A stretch of DNA of 64,000 nucleotides from contig JAHJTN010000001.1 of assembly GCA_018829465.1 (NCBI GenBank), forward strand, positions 1 to 64,000, in the 5' to 3' direction. The position numbers and the translations under genes are program-made. Below, piece by piece: positions 44,033 through 52,466 of this stretch. Origin of the DNA: Bacteroidota bacterium. Lineage in GTDB: Bacteria; Bacteroidota; Bacteroidia; Flavobacteriales; Flavobacteriaceae. Numbering within the stretch: the first letter of the stretch is position 1; the number at the start of each line of letters is the position of its first letter. Below the pieces are notes generated by a model, which was not told where the DNA came from, did not search any database, and worked only from the letters and a program-made list of their open reading frames with translations.

Positions 44033-45457
44033 CTATTCAAAACAATCGTCTTTAAAACCGATGAGATACAATTTTTCACTCGCACGTGTAAAAGCCGTGT
44101 AAAGCCAACGAAGCGCATCTTCATCATAACCGTTGGGCAAGTAAGGATGTTCTACAAATACATTTTTCCATTGTCCGCCTTGCGATTTGTGACAGGTGAT
44201 GGCGTAGGAAAACTTGACTTGCAAGGCATTGAAATACGGATTGGTTTTGATTTTTAAAAATTGTTTATACTTGCTTCGCTCGGATGCAAAGTCTTTAGAA
44301 ACTTCCTGATACAGCCTGTTTGATTCTTCATAGGTGAGCGAAGGCCCTTCTGAAGTGAGCGTATCGAGTAGTAAGACACATTCAAAGGCGGCTTGATCTT
44401 CATAATCAACCATGCGTACTTTCACTTTTGCAAACTTAAATCCGTAGAGTTCTTCAATTCTGATAAGTTTTACAACTTCAATCATATCTCCATTGGCAAT
44501 AAATCCGGCCACAGCGTCTTTCTCTAACCAAAAATAATTGTTTTTGACCACCATCAAAAAATCACCTTCTGAGAGTTCACTCTCTTTAAAAAATATACGC
44601 TCTCTAATTTGCTGGTTGTAGAGATTAGCCCTTTTATTTGATCGGACAATTACGGTGGTTTCTTCTCGTCCGCTTTGAGAGAAAGCGCTGTTGAGTGCTT
44701 CCTGAATTTCGTATCCGTCAACCAGGCGAATCACATCTTCAAAACCTGAAGTTTTTAGTTGTATTTGCGCAACGGTGTTTGCTTGCAAATAATTTCTCAA
44801 TATAGTGGCATTGTAGAGTATGCCGGAGTCTTTAACCTGTCGCATCACTTCGTCTAGTTCTATATGCATCACTTCTTGGATAAACCTGCCGGAGAGTTGT
44901 TTTTCGTTGAGTGCCGGACTCAATAATTGTTTAACCGGTGGCAATTGCGCCGTATCTCCAATGAAAATTAATTTGCAGGCCTCGCCTCCCGCCACATAAA
45001 AAAGTAAGTCTTCTAACAACGAGCCGTTTTCAAAAAATTTAGCATCGGAAACTTCATCAGAAATCATAGAAGCTTCATCTACCAAAAAAAGTGTGTGTTT
45101 GTGTTTGTTCTCTTGAAGCGTAAAAGAAACACCACCTTTTTTATCGCTTTTTGGATAGTAAATTTTTTTATGAATGGTAGTCGCTTCTTTGTGTGTAGCC
45201 CTTTTCATCACTTTTGCCGCCCTACCTGTGGGTGCCATTTGCACAAAGCGATAGGGTGTGCCCTTGAGCGATTTGATCAAAGTATTCAGCATGGTGGTTT
45301 TGCCCGTACCGGCAAAACCTTTTAATACAAAAACATCTGCCGTTTGCGGATCGGTCAGAAATTTAGCCAACATATAAAAACAAAGCTGCTGTCCTTTTGT
45401 GGGTTCAAAATCGAAGTTTTTTAGTAAAGATGCGGTCAGATTTTGTGCTTGCGACAT
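44033..45457 (-). CDS. RecD-like superfamily 1 DNA helicase
   Basis: 474 residues. Walker A is LKGFAGTGKTTMLNTL near residue 46, followed by APTGRAAKVMKRAT (motif Ia), LFLVDEASMISD (motif II), IFIGDTAQLPPV (motif III), EVMRQ (motif IV) and, near the C terminus, YAITCHKSQGGQW and ALRWLYTAFTRASEKLYL (motifs V and VI). It belongs to the RecD2/TraA-type 5'-3' helicases, but it is shorter than RecD2 (about 740) because the N-terminal part is absent. Role in repair or recombination is inferred. An exact -7 element is 35 nt upstream. Confidence 0.9.
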   Translation of the reverse strand: MSQAQNLTASLLKNFDFEPTKGQQLCFYMLAKFLTDPQTADVFVLKGFAGTGKTTMLNTLIKSLKGTPYRFVQMAPTGRAAKVMKRATHKEATTIHKKIYYPKSDKKGGVSFTLQENKHKHTLFLVDEASMISDEVSDAKFFENGSLLEDLLFYVAGGEACKLIFIGDTAQLPPVKQLLSPALNEKQLSGRFIQEVMHIELDEVMRQVKDSGILYNATILRNYLQANTVAQIQLKTSGFEDVIRLVDGYEIQEALNSAFSQSGREETTVIVRSNKRANLYNQQIRERIFFKESELSEGDFLMVVKNNYFWLEKDAVAGFIANGDMIEVVKLIRIEELYGFKFAKVKVRMVDYEDQAAFECVLLLDTLTSEGPSLTYEESNRLYQEVSKDFASERSKYKQFLKIKTNPYFNALQVKFSYAITCHKSQGGQWKNVFVEHPYLPNGYDEDALRWLYTAFTRASEKLYLIGFKDDCFE

Positions 45458-45492
45458 TTATATAAAGTATCGAAAAATTATTCAATAAAAAA

Positions 45493-45500
45493 CAAATATA
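45493..45500 (-). promoter_or_regulatory. -7 promoter element of the helicase gene
   Basis: Minus strand TATATTTG, exact, 35 nt before the ATG at 45457. The -33 region would fall inside the terminator stem of the upstream OmpA gene. Confidence 0.55.
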
Positions 45501-45507
45501 CATAAAC

Positions 45508-45531
45508 AAAAAAAAGCCTCCTTGCGGAGGC
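45508..45531 (-). terminator. Rho-independent terminator of the OmpA-like gene
   Basis: On the minus strand GCCTCC-GCAA-GGAGGC (45531-45516) is followed by eight T (45515-45508). It starts 24 bp after the stop. Confidence 0.88.
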
Positions 45532-45555
45532 TCTTTATAATTTATGAGCATTCAC

Positions 45556-46386
45556 CTATTTTTTCATACCTTCTTCGATCAAAGTATAGAACTGATCCAA
45601 CTTTGGAAGCACTACAATACGTGTTCTGCGGTTTCTGGCTCTGTCTTCAGCAGTGTCGTTGCTGGCCAAAGGCACGTAATAACTTCTACCGGCAGCAACC
45701 ATTCTGCTTGGATTAACACCAAAATCGTTTTGAAGGACACGAACCACGGAAGTAGCACGTTTCACACTCAAATCCCAGTTGTCAAGCAATACTTCGTTTT
45801 TGATTGGCACATTATCGGTATGGCCTTCTACCATAAACTCAAGTTCAGGTTTTGCATTGACCACTTTGGCTACTTTACCCAAAACGGCTTTGGCTCGTGC
45901 CGTAACGTTATAACTGCCACTGCTAAACAATAGCTTGTCAGATATGGATACGTACACTACACCTTTTTCTACATTTATTTCTATGTCTTGATCGTTCAAA
46001 TCACCCAATGCACCCTTGAGACTGGTTACCAAAGCCAATGTCATGGAGTCGCGCTTGGTAAGCGCATCTTGCATACGGTTTATCTTTAAGTCTTTTTCCC
46101 GGATGCTTTCCAATGTTTTCTCCAAATTGGTTGCGCCTTTAGAGGTAAGATTTGTCAAAGTATTGTTTTGGTCTTTCAAAAAAGCAACCTGATCCTGCAA
46201 AGTTTTTACTTGGGCAGTAGATTGTGCTTTCTCCTCCAAACAAGTATTTAATTTTAGTGTTGCGGAATTCAAATCATCTTGTGATTTTTGATAGCGCGCT
46301 TGAAGATCTTCAAATTGTTGTTTGGGCACGCCGCAAGAGGCGAGAAGAAGTGCTACAGCCGAAACGTACAAAAGAGCATTTTTCAT
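45556..46386 (-). CDS. OmpA-family lipoprotein
   Basis: 276 residues from the ATG at 46386. Signal peptide with lipobox LASC (Cys18). Residues about 25-110 form a coiled coil (heptads of Leu, Gln, Lys). Residues about 140-265 are an OmpA/MotB peptidoglycan-binding domain with VEGHTDNVPI, NWDLSVKRATSVVRVL and AEDRARNRRTRIVV. It probably links the outer membrane to peptidoglycan. A nine-base A-run on the coding strand sits just upstream of the start. Own promoter and terminator, so monocistronic. Confidence 0.93.
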   Translation of the reverse strand: MKNALLYVSAVALLLASCGVPKQQFEDLQARYQKSQDDLNSATLKLNTCLEEKAQSTAQVKTLQDQVAFLKDQNNTLTNLTSKGATNLEKTLESIREKDLKINRMQDALTKRDSMTLALVTSLKGALGDLNDQDIEINVEKGVVYVSISDKLLFSSGSYNVTARAKAVLGKVAKVVNAKPELEFMVEGHTDNVPIKNEVLLDNWDLSVKRATSVVRVLQNDFGVNPSRMVAAGRSYYVPLASNDTAEDRARNRRTRIVVLPKLDQFYTLIEEGMKK

Positions 46387-46422
46387 TGTGTGTTTTTTTT
46401 TAGGTTTTGTATTTTTGTCGTA

Positions 46423-46430
46423 CAAATTTA
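46423..46430 (-). promoter_or_regulatory. -7 promoter element of the OmpA-like gene
   Basis: Minus strand TAAATTTG, exact, 36 nt before the ATG at 46386. Confidence 0.55.
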
Positions 46431-46490
46431 AGAAATTCCATTGAATTTTCAATGATTTAACAGCTTTTTAATGATTGGCATTAATTTATG

Positions 46491-48206
46491 TTAAAGTTCT
46501 AATTCTAAAGATTTTATCAAATCCAATATAGCCGCATTGTCTCTCATTAGCAATTCCAGCTTTTCTTTTTGGGTATAAGCCCGTTGAGACTGTGCCGTTT
46601 CGTCTATCAAAAAATGAAACTTCAAATCATAGTTTTCTAATTTTTCAGAAAGAAAACCCACAATTTCTGCTTTATTTGCCTGAAAATCATTTTCCATGGT
46701 TTTGTTGGGAAAAGCAAACACAATTTTACCTTTTTCAAGTGAGGGCTTGTTGCACAATAAGATAGAAGCGATATTAAACGAACCTTTGGATTTTAAATGT
46801 GCGGCAAGCGACAACCACTCTTGTTGTAAGGATTGCTCTGTAAAAGGTTTTTGTGGCATTTCAAGCGTTTCCTTCTTTTGTGCTTGGGCTGCTTCACTTA
46901 CTTTTTTTTGAAAAGCAATACTTTTTACGGAAAGTGCAGAAACGCGCTTGGTATGAGGTGTTTTAGCCGATACTTGTTTTATTTCTGGTTCTGGTTCTGA
47001 AACTACTTCCGCTTCGGGTTTTGTATGCTCTGTCGAATTCTCAAGCCCATCGGGGGATGGCATCGGATGGTTATCATTTGGCTTTGCAGGCTGAATTGGT
47101 TGTGCTTTGCGTTCGGTTTCTTGGTTAACTACCGGATTTTTTTTTTCAGTCTTATCGAAAGTCTGGGCCAATTTCATAAGTAGCAGTTCCACAGACAAGC
47201 GTTGGTGTATGCTTTGTTTGTATTGAATCAAGGTTTGGTTGACCTCATCCAAGGCATTAATCAAGAAAACCCCATCATAGTTGCGGCTTTGGTTTAAATA
47301 TCGGTCTCGCATATCTTCACCTACTTCAAGAAGCGCTAAGGTTTGATTGTTTTTGGCAACCATCAAATCGCGTAAATGGGCAGCCAATCCGCTCAAAAAA
47401 TGTTGGCCGTCAAATCCGTTGGCCAGCACGGCGTCAAACTGCATCAAAAGTTTTGGAATATCACTTTGGAGTATAGCATCTGTCACATCAAAAAAAACTT
47501 CAAAGTCTAACACACTCAAATTGTCCGCTACCGCTTTTCGGGTAAGTTTTTTGCCGCAGAAGGTCACCACCCGGTCAAAAGTGCTCAAAGCATCGCGTAA
47601 GGCACCGTCTGCTTTTTGTGCGATGATGTGCAGCGCATCATCCTCTGCTTCCACGCCTTCCTGTTTGGCAATGTGTGCCAAGTGCTCTTTGGTGTCTTTA
47701 ACTGTGATTCTTTTGAAATCAAAAATTTGACATCGGGAAAGGATCGTCGGCAGGATTTTGTGTTTTTCGGTAGTTGCCAAGATAAAAATGGCGTGTGGCG
47801 GCGGTTCTTCCAAGGTTTTCAGGAAGGCATTAAAGGCAGATTGCGAAAGCATATGCACCTCATCAATAATATAGACCTTGTATTTACCCGTCTGCGGCGG
47901 TATCCTTACCTGATCGATGAGGTTACGAATATCATCTACTGAATTGTTAGACGCTGCATCGAGTTCGAAGATATTAAAGGCAAAGTCTTCTTCAGGAAGT
48001 GTTTGTGCTGTGGTGTTAATTTTTTTTGCCAAAATACGGGCACAAGTGGTTTTGCCTACACCACGCGGCCCCGTAAACAAAAGTGCCTGAGCCAAGTGAT
48101 TGCGTGCTATGGCATTGAGCAGCGTTTGCGTGATGGCTTTTTGCCCGACGACATCTTCAAAATCGACAGGTCTGTATTTTCGAGCCGAAACAACAAAATG
48201 TTCCAT
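46491..48206 (-). CDS. dnaX: DNA polymerase III subunit gamma/tau
   Basis: 571-residue clamp-loader ATPase. Walker A is GPRGVGKTT (46-54), then IDEVHMLSQSAFNAFLKTLEEPP (in two parts around residues 113-135), the SRC motif in TILSRCQIFDFKRI, and domain III up to about residue 350. Residues 354-430 are a Pro/Glu/Lys-rich linker, and the rest is the tau-specific C-terminal part. Two oddities: the four-cysteine zinc module usually found after Walker A is missing (residues 61-75 hold no cysteine), as in other Flavobacteriia from memory; and an A10 run falls exactly at the end of domain III, discussed separately. The promoter is only 14 nt upstream. Confidence 0.95.
   Translation of the reverse strand: MEHFVVSARKYRPVDFEDVVGQKAITQTLLNAIARNHLAQALLFTGPRGVGKTTCARILAKKINTTAQTLPEEDFAFNIFELDAASNNSVDDIRNLIDQVRIPPQTGKYKVYIIDEVHMLSQSAFNAFLKTLEEPPPHAIFILATTEKHKILPTILSRCQIFDFKRITVKDTKEHLAHIAKQEGVEAEDDALHIIAQKADGALRDALSTFDRVVTFCGKKLTRKAVADNLSVLDFEVFFDVTDAILQSDIPKLLMQFDAVLANGFDGQHFLSGLAAHLRDLMVAKNNQTLALLEVGEDMRDRYLNQSRNYDGVFLINALDEVNQTLIQYKQSIHQRLSVELLLMKLAQTFDKTEKKNPVVNQETERKAQPIQPAKPNDNHPMPSPDGLENSTEHTKPEAEVVSEPEPEIKQVSAKTPHTKRVSALSVKSIAFQKKVSEAAQAQKKETLEMPQKPFTEQSLQQEWLSLAAHLKSKGSFNIASILLCNKPSLEKGKIVFAFPNKTMENDFQANKAEIVGFLSEKLENYDLKFHFLIDETAQSQRAYTQKEKLELLMRDNAAILDLIKSLELEL
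47137..47146 (-). other. A10 run in dnaX, candidate programmed slippage site
   Basis: The coding strand reads G followed by ten A, codons 354-357 (Glu-Lys-Lys-Asn). One extra A gives a frame that stops at TAA after Lys-Lys-Lys-Ser-Gly-Ser, about 360 residues in all. One A fewer stops at TAG after Lys-Lys-Ile-Arg, about 358 residues. Either product would be a gamma-type subunit without the tau tail. In Thermus thermophilus dnaX an A-run gives gamma by transcriptional slippage; in E. coli a ribosomal -1 shift on an A-rich heptamer does so. Confidence 0.6.
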
Positions 48207-48220
48207 GAGATGCTTTTCAG

Positions 48221-48228
48221 CAAATTTA
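48221..48228 (-). promoter_or_regulatory. -7 promoter element of dnaX
   Basis: Minus strand TAAATTTG, exact, 14 nt before the dnaX ATG, implying a leader of under 10 nt. Confidence 0.55.
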
Positions 48229-48299
48229 ATAAAATCGGTTTTGGCAGAAAGCCAAACTTGTCAATTAGATTATTTTTTATCAACAATTACAAAATGGTG

Positions 48300-48307
48300 T
48301 ACCTTTG
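48300..48307 (+). promoter_or_regulatory. -7 promoter element of rnpB
   Basis: TACCTTTG, exact, ending 6 nt before the P1 helix of RNase P RNA. Confidence 0.7.
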
Positions 48308-48311
48308 TAAG

Positions 48312-48618
48312 CGACAGGCCGCCTTATCGCCACGCAAATGCGTGGAGGAAAGTCCGGACACCACAGCACAGCATAGCGGGTAACACCCGTCGTCCGTCTT
48401 TGGCGGTCAGGACCAGTGCAACAGAAAGAATGTACAGTTCGGCTGTAGTGAAATCAGGTAAACTCTATGCGGTGCAATGCCAAATAAACCGGTGCTTGAG
48501 GGTTGTGCGCCCGAGCCGGAGGGTAGGCAGCTAGAGGTGGCAGGCAACTGCCATCGGAGATAAATGATAAGGCCGTTGGAATTTTCCAGCGGACAGAATC
48601 CGGCTTACAGGCCTGTTT
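48312..48618 (+). ncRNA. rnpB: RNase P RNA, bacterial class A
   Basis: About 305 nt. The 5' strand ACAGGCC (48314-48320) pairs with GGCCTGT (48610-48616) to form P1. Universally conserved parts are visible: GGAGGAAAGTCCGGAC after the first hairpin (CR I), ACAGAAA in the middle, GTGAAATC, the GAGGGT and AGGCAGCTAGAG region, and GACAGAATCCGGCTTACAG at the 3' end (CR V). A T10 run follows. It is the catalytic RNA that trims tRNA 5' ends. It lies divergent from dnaX. End positions are uncertain by a few bases. Confidence 0.96.
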
Positions 48619-48640
48619 TTTTTTTAATGTTTATGAATGC

Positions 48641-48678
48641 AAAAAACCGTCATCAAACCTTTCGAAGACGGTTTTTTT
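48641..48678. terminator. Bidirectional terminator between rnpB and the ferredoxin gene
   Basis: AAAAAACCGTC (48641-48651) and GACGGTTTTTTTT (48667-48679) form an 11-bp stem with A-run and T-run flanks, suited to end transcription from both directions. Confidence 0.85.
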
Positions 48679-48727
48679 TAACATCAAAAAAAATAAACAA
48701 TCTGCTATAAAACCTCAATTACAAAAC

Positions 48728-49078
48728 TTATTCTCCGTGTAGCCAAGCTTTCTTTTTAAGAAGTTCTGCTTCAGTTTCAGGATGATTTTCATCAGGCACA
48801 CAACAATCTACCGGGCACACCTTTGCGCATTGTGGTTCGTCGTGAAAGCCTTTACACTCTGTGCATTTACTTGTGACAATAAAATAAAATTCATCCGATA
48901 GGGGTTCATTTTCCGCATCCGCATCGAGCGTCAATCCATCCGGAGTGACAACGCTGCCTGACAAAGCTGTCTTCTCTGAATAGGACCAATTTTGATCAGG
49001 TTCGTAAATTGCATTGTTGGGACATTCTGCCACACAAGCATCACAATTTATACAGTCTTCGGTTATTACAATTGCCAT
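48728..49078 (-). CDS. 2[4Fe-4S] ferredoxin, acidic
   Basis: 116 residues with two cluster motifs: C9-x2-C12-x2-C15-x3-C19-P and C72-x2-C75-x8-C84-x3-C88-P. The second has the eight-residue insertion of Alvin-type (Allochromatium) ferredoxins, and two further cysteines (92, 93) follow. The motifs are separated by about 50 residues. The protein is strongly acidic by count (24 Asp+Glu, 7 Lys, no Arg). It is divergent from the korA gene with 159 bp between the starts, so it is the obvious candidate carrier between KorAB and the complex I encoded behind it. Confidence 0.93.
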   Translation of the reverse strand: MAIVITEDCINCDACVAECPNNAIYEPDQNWSYSEKTALSGSVVTPDGLTLDADAENEPLSDEFYFIVTSKCTECKGFHDEPQCAKVCPVDCCVPDENHPETEAELLKKKAWLHGE

Positions 49079-49107
49079 AACATTTTAATTTATTGATTTT
49101 ACATTTT

Positions 49108-49115
49108 CAAAATTA
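49108..49115 (-). promoter_or_regulatory. -7 promoter element of the ferredoxin gene
   Basis: Minus strand TAATTTTG, exact, 29 nt before the ATG at 49078. Confidence 0.55.
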
Positions 49116-49173
49116 ATTTGGAATTATTTGATGAAATATGACAAAAATCATATTACACTCTTTAGAATGAAAA

Positions 49174-49181
49174 TAAATTTG
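49174..49181 (+). promoter_or_regulatory. -7 promoter element of the korAB-nuo operon
   Basis: TAAATTTG, exact, 56 nt before the korA ATG. It is the only exact element I found ahead of the 13-gene run. Confidence 0.55.
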
Positions 49182-49237
49182 ACGTATTATTTCGAATAAT
49201 GCAAAACGAAGATTTTGCCCTTTAAAGAACCTAACTT

Positions 49238-51091
49238 ATGATTTCAACTAAAGAAAAGCTGCAGCCCGAAGTTTTGGAGGCTGTCGTCATTAGATTTGTC
49301 GGTGACTCCGGCGACGGAATGCAACTCACAGGTACGCAATTTTCGGACACCTCAGCTATGTTTGGCAACGATGTAGCTACTTTCCCAAACTATCCCTCAG
49401 AAATTAGAGCACCCCAAGGAAGCTTGTATGGTGTTTCCGGGTTTCAGGTTCACATCGGCAGTGTGGAAATCAGCACACCGGGCGATCAGGTTGATTTGTT
49501 GGTAGCGATGAATCCGGCCGCACTCAAAACAAATTTGTATGCCGTCAAACCCGGCCACACCATCATTGTAGATACAGATGCCTTTGACAGAAAAAGTTTA
49601 GAAAAAGCACAGTATAAAGAAAATCCACTTACAGACGGCAGTCTTGAAAACTACAGGGTAATAGAAGTCTCTATGACATCGCTCACCAAAGAATCGCTAA
49701 AAGAAGTGGAAGGATTGGACAATAAAACCATCACCCGAAGCAAAAACATGTTTGCCCTTGGTATGGTTTATTGGATGTATCACCGAGATACCGAACACAC
49801 GATTGCTTTTTTAAATAAAAAGTTCAAAAACAAACCGCCGGTCTTAGAAGCCAACACTAAGGTTTTAAATGCCGGTTACTACTACGCCGAAACCCTTGAA
49901 CTCATACCCAACGCCTATGCTATTGCCCCTGCAAAGATGAATCCGGGTACCTACAGAATTATCATGGGTAACACCGCTACGGCTTGGGGATTTCTGGCAG
50001 CTGCTGAAAAATCTGGGCTAGAACTCTTCCTGGGCTCCTACCCCATTACACCTGCCACAGACATACTGCACGAACTCGTAAAACACAAGCATTTTGGCGT
50101 AAAAGCATTTCAGGCAGAAGATGAAATTGCAGGCATCAGTTCGGCCATTGGTGCCGCATTTGCGGGTGATTTGGCCATCACCACCACATCGGGTCCGGGG
50201 CTCGCCCTCAAAGGTGAAGCCGTGGGCTTGGCCATGATGCTGGAGCTTCCGCTGGTCATTGTAAATGTACAACGTGGCGGTCCCTCTACAGGATTGCCCA
50301 CAAAAACTGAACAGTCAGATTTGCTTCAAGCACTTTACGGAAGAAACGGCGAAAGCCCCGTAATCGTGATTGCGGCCAGTACCCCTGCCAACTGTTTCAA
50401 CTTTGCTTATGAAGCGTGCAGATTGGCACTCGAACATATGACGCCTGTCATCTTGCTTACCGATGGTTATATCGCCAACGGATCGGCTCCGTGGAAAGTG
50501 AGATCTGTTAGTGAAATGCCAAACATCAACACAAATCTTGTTAAACATGCCTCTGAAGATTGGCATCCCTATGATAGATTTGAAGACACACTTGCACGAA
50601 ATTGGGCTATACCCGGAACGCCGAACCTAGAACACAGGGTGGGCGGACTGGAAAAAGATAAGGTCACCGGAAACGTTTCCTATGACCCTGAAAACCATCA
50701 AGAAATGGTTCTAATCCGCGCCGAAAAAATAAGACGGGTACAAGACAACATCCCCGATTTGACCACAGAATTTGCCGAAAGTGGCGACTTGCTCGTAGTG
50801 GGATGGGGTGGTACTTACGGCGGTTTGCACACAGCCGTGAAACAAATTCACGAAAGCGGATATAAAAACATCGGCTTTGCACATTTCAACTACATCAATC
50901 CGCTACCTGAAAACACCGAAAATGTATTGAGGCGTTTCAAAAAAATCTTGGTGTGCGAACTCAATAACGGACAATTTGTAAAAGTACTGAAAGTCAATTT
51001 TGAGAACCTCAACATTGCCCAATTCAACAAAATTCAGGGCCTTCCCTTCTCAAACGACGAACTCATCCAACAGTTTAAAAACCAACTATAA
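49238..51091 (+). CDS. korA: 2-oxoglutarate:ferredoxin oxidoreductase, gamma-alpha fusion subunit
   Basis: 617 residues. Residues about 12-200 are the gamma domain (VVIRFVGDSGDGMQLTGTQF, then PSEIRAPQGSLYGVSGFQVH). Residues about 235-600 are the alpha domain, with GNTATAWGFLAAAEKSG, YPITPATDILHEL, the acidic EDEIAGISSAIGAAFAG and TTTSGPGLALKGEAVGLAM. With KorB it oxidatively decarboxylates 2-oxoglutarate to succinyl-CoA and passes electrons to ferredoxin. The fused gamma-alpha form is typical of the oxygen-tolerant two-subunit enzymes. Other 2-oxoacids are possible substrates. It begins a dense operon; korB follows by 2 bp. Confidence 0.92.
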   Translation: MISTKEKLQPEVLEAVVIRFVGDSGDGMQLTGTQFSDTSAMFGNDVATFPNYPSEIRAPQGSLYGVSGFQVHIGSVEISTPGDQVDLLVAMNPAALKTNLYAVKPGHTIIVDTDAFDRKSLEKAQYKENPLTDGSLENYRVIEVSMTSLTKESLKEVEGLDNKTITRSKNMFALGMVYWMYHRDTEHTIAFLNKKFKNKPPVLEANTKVLNAGYYYAETLELIPNAYAIAPAKMNPGTYRIIMGNTATAWGFLAAAEKSGLELFLGSYPITPATDILHELVKHKHFGVKAFQAEDEIAGISSAIGAAFAGDLAITTTSGPGLALKGEAVGLAMMLELPLVIVNVQRGGPSTGLPTKTEQSDLLQALYGRNGESPVIVIAASTPANCFNFAYEACRLALEHMTPVILLTDGYIANGSAPWKVRSVSEMPNINTNLVKHASEDWHPYDRFEDTLARNWAIPGTPNLEHRVGGLEKDKVTGNVSYDPENHQEMVLIRAEKIRRVQDNIPDLTTEFAESGDLLVVGWGGTYGGLHTAVKQIHESGYKNIGFAHFNYINPLPENTENVLRRFKKILVCELNNGQFVKVLKVNFENLNIAQFNKIQGLPFSNDELIQQFKNQL

Positions 51092-51093
51092 CC

Positions 51094-52107
51094 ATGGAAA
51101 ATACTGCCACACAAAAATATACTTTTAAAGACTTTGCAAGCGACCAAGAGGTACGTTGGTGTCCGGGTTGCGACGATTATGTAATACTGCGCGCCATGCA
51201 AAAAGCCTTGCCCGAAATGGGCGTCAAAAGGGAAAATGTTGTCTTTATTTCGGGCATTGGATGTTCCTCCAGATTTCCTTACTACATGAATACCTATGGA
51301 ATGCACAGCATACACGGGCGTGCACCGGCCATTGCCACAGGGGTCAAACTGGCCAATCCCGAACTGAGCGTTTGGGTAGTCACCGGAGATGGCGATGCCA
51401 TGGCGATTGGCGGAAATCACTTTATCCATGTGCTCCGTCGCAACATTGACCTCAACATTGTTTTGTTTAACAACGAAATATACGGACTTACCAAAGGACA
51501 GTTTTCGCCCACCTCGCTTGTGGGTCAAAAGACCAAATCATCGCCCTACGGCAATACTCAGCCACCTTTTGAACCCGGCGAACTGGCCATAGGCGCACAA
51601 GCCCGATTTTTTGCCCGAATTGCCGGGAATCAGCCGAAAGAGATGACCGAGGTTTTTATTAAAGCAGAAAAATTTAAAGGCACATCATTGATTGAAGTCC
51701 TGCAAAACTGTGTGATTTTTAATGACAATTGTTATGCAAAATACACGGATAAAGACGTGCGAGAAGACAAGCAGTTGTTTGTAGAAGACGGCAAACCGAT
51801 GATTTTCGGAAAAAACAAAGATAAAGGTTTGATACTAAACGGCCTTAAACTCGAAGTGGTAAACCTGGGCGAAAACGGCATCACAGCATCCGATATTTTG
51901 GTTCACAAAGCCAATGAGAAAGACCCTACGCTTCATCAAATGTTGGCCAGGCTCAAATATCCTTTAGTTACCGGAATCATTCGAAGTTTTGAAGATGTCA
52001 CCTTGGGCGAACGCGAAGAAGCATTGACAGCACAGGTGAAGGCAAATTCAAATTTTAAAAAGACAGACGACCTGTTCTTTTCGGGTGAAACATACAATGT
52101 AAAATAA
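51094..52107 (+). CDS. korB: 2-oxoglutarate:ferredoxin oxidoreductase, beta subunit
   Basis: 337 residues. It binds thiamine diphosphate through GDGDAMAIGG (98-107) ending at NNEIYGLTKGQ, and a [4Fe-4S] cluster through Cys23, Cys26 (WCPGC), Cys57 (GIGCSSR) and Cys206 (NCVIFND), the four-cysteine layout of the pyruvate/2-oxoglutarate family beta subunits. It contains no extra ferredoxin domain, so an external ferredoxin is needed. nuoA starts 8 bp after the stop, which ties this enzyme to complex I in one transcript. Confidence 0.93.
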   Translation: MENTATQKYTFKDFASDQEVRWCPGCDDYVILRAMQKALPEMGVKRENVVFISGIGCSSRFPYYMNTYGMHSIHGRAPAIATGVKLANPELSVWVVTGDGDAMAIGGNHFIHVLRRNIDLNIVLFNNEIYGLTKGQFSPTSLVGQKTKSSPYGNTQPPFEPGELAIGAQARFFARIAGNQPKEMTEVFIKAEKFKGTSLIEVLQNCVIFNDNCYAKYTDKDVREDKQLFVEDGKPMIFGKNKDKGLILNGLKLEVVNLGENGITASDILVHKANEKDPTLHQMLARLKYPLVTGIIRSFEDVTLGEREEALTAQVKANSNFKKTDDLFFSGETYNVK

Positions 52108-52115
52108 ACTTAAAC

Positions 52116-52466
52116 ATGGGCTCAGAAGCAATTATCGTATTTCTCTTGGCCGGTGTCACACTGGTGGCAGGCGCCAATTTTTTGTCGAATTTAATTTCGC
52201 ACAAGTCGGATAACCCTCAAAAACGAGAACCCTACGAAAGCGGCATGACCACCATTGGCCCAACTTGGGTACAATTTAAAGTTGGCTATTATTTGTTTGC
52301 CATACTCTTTTTGATTTTTGATGTCGAAATTGCCTTCTTGGTGCCTTGGGCTGTGGTGTACAAAAGCATCGGCAGTGTGGCCCTGGTCGAAATCATCATC
52401 TTTCTACTCATCTTGGGTCTTGGATTGTTATACGCATGGAAAAAAGAAGCACTACAATGGGACTAG
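52116..52466 (+). CDS. nuoA: NADH-quinone oxidoreductase-type subunit A
   Basis: 116 residues with three membrane helices. The family motif [16 protein letters not shown] (about residues 37-52) and [15 protein letters not shown] (about 68-82) are intact. It is part of the membrane arm next to the quinone site. nuoB begins inside its 3' end (10-bp overlap). Confidence 0.95.
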   Translation: MGSEAIIVFLLAGVTLVAGANFLSNLISHKSDNPQKREPYESGMTTIGPTWVQFKVGYYLFAILFLIFDVEIAFLVPWAVVYKSIGSVALVEIIIFLLILGLGLLYAWKKEALQWD

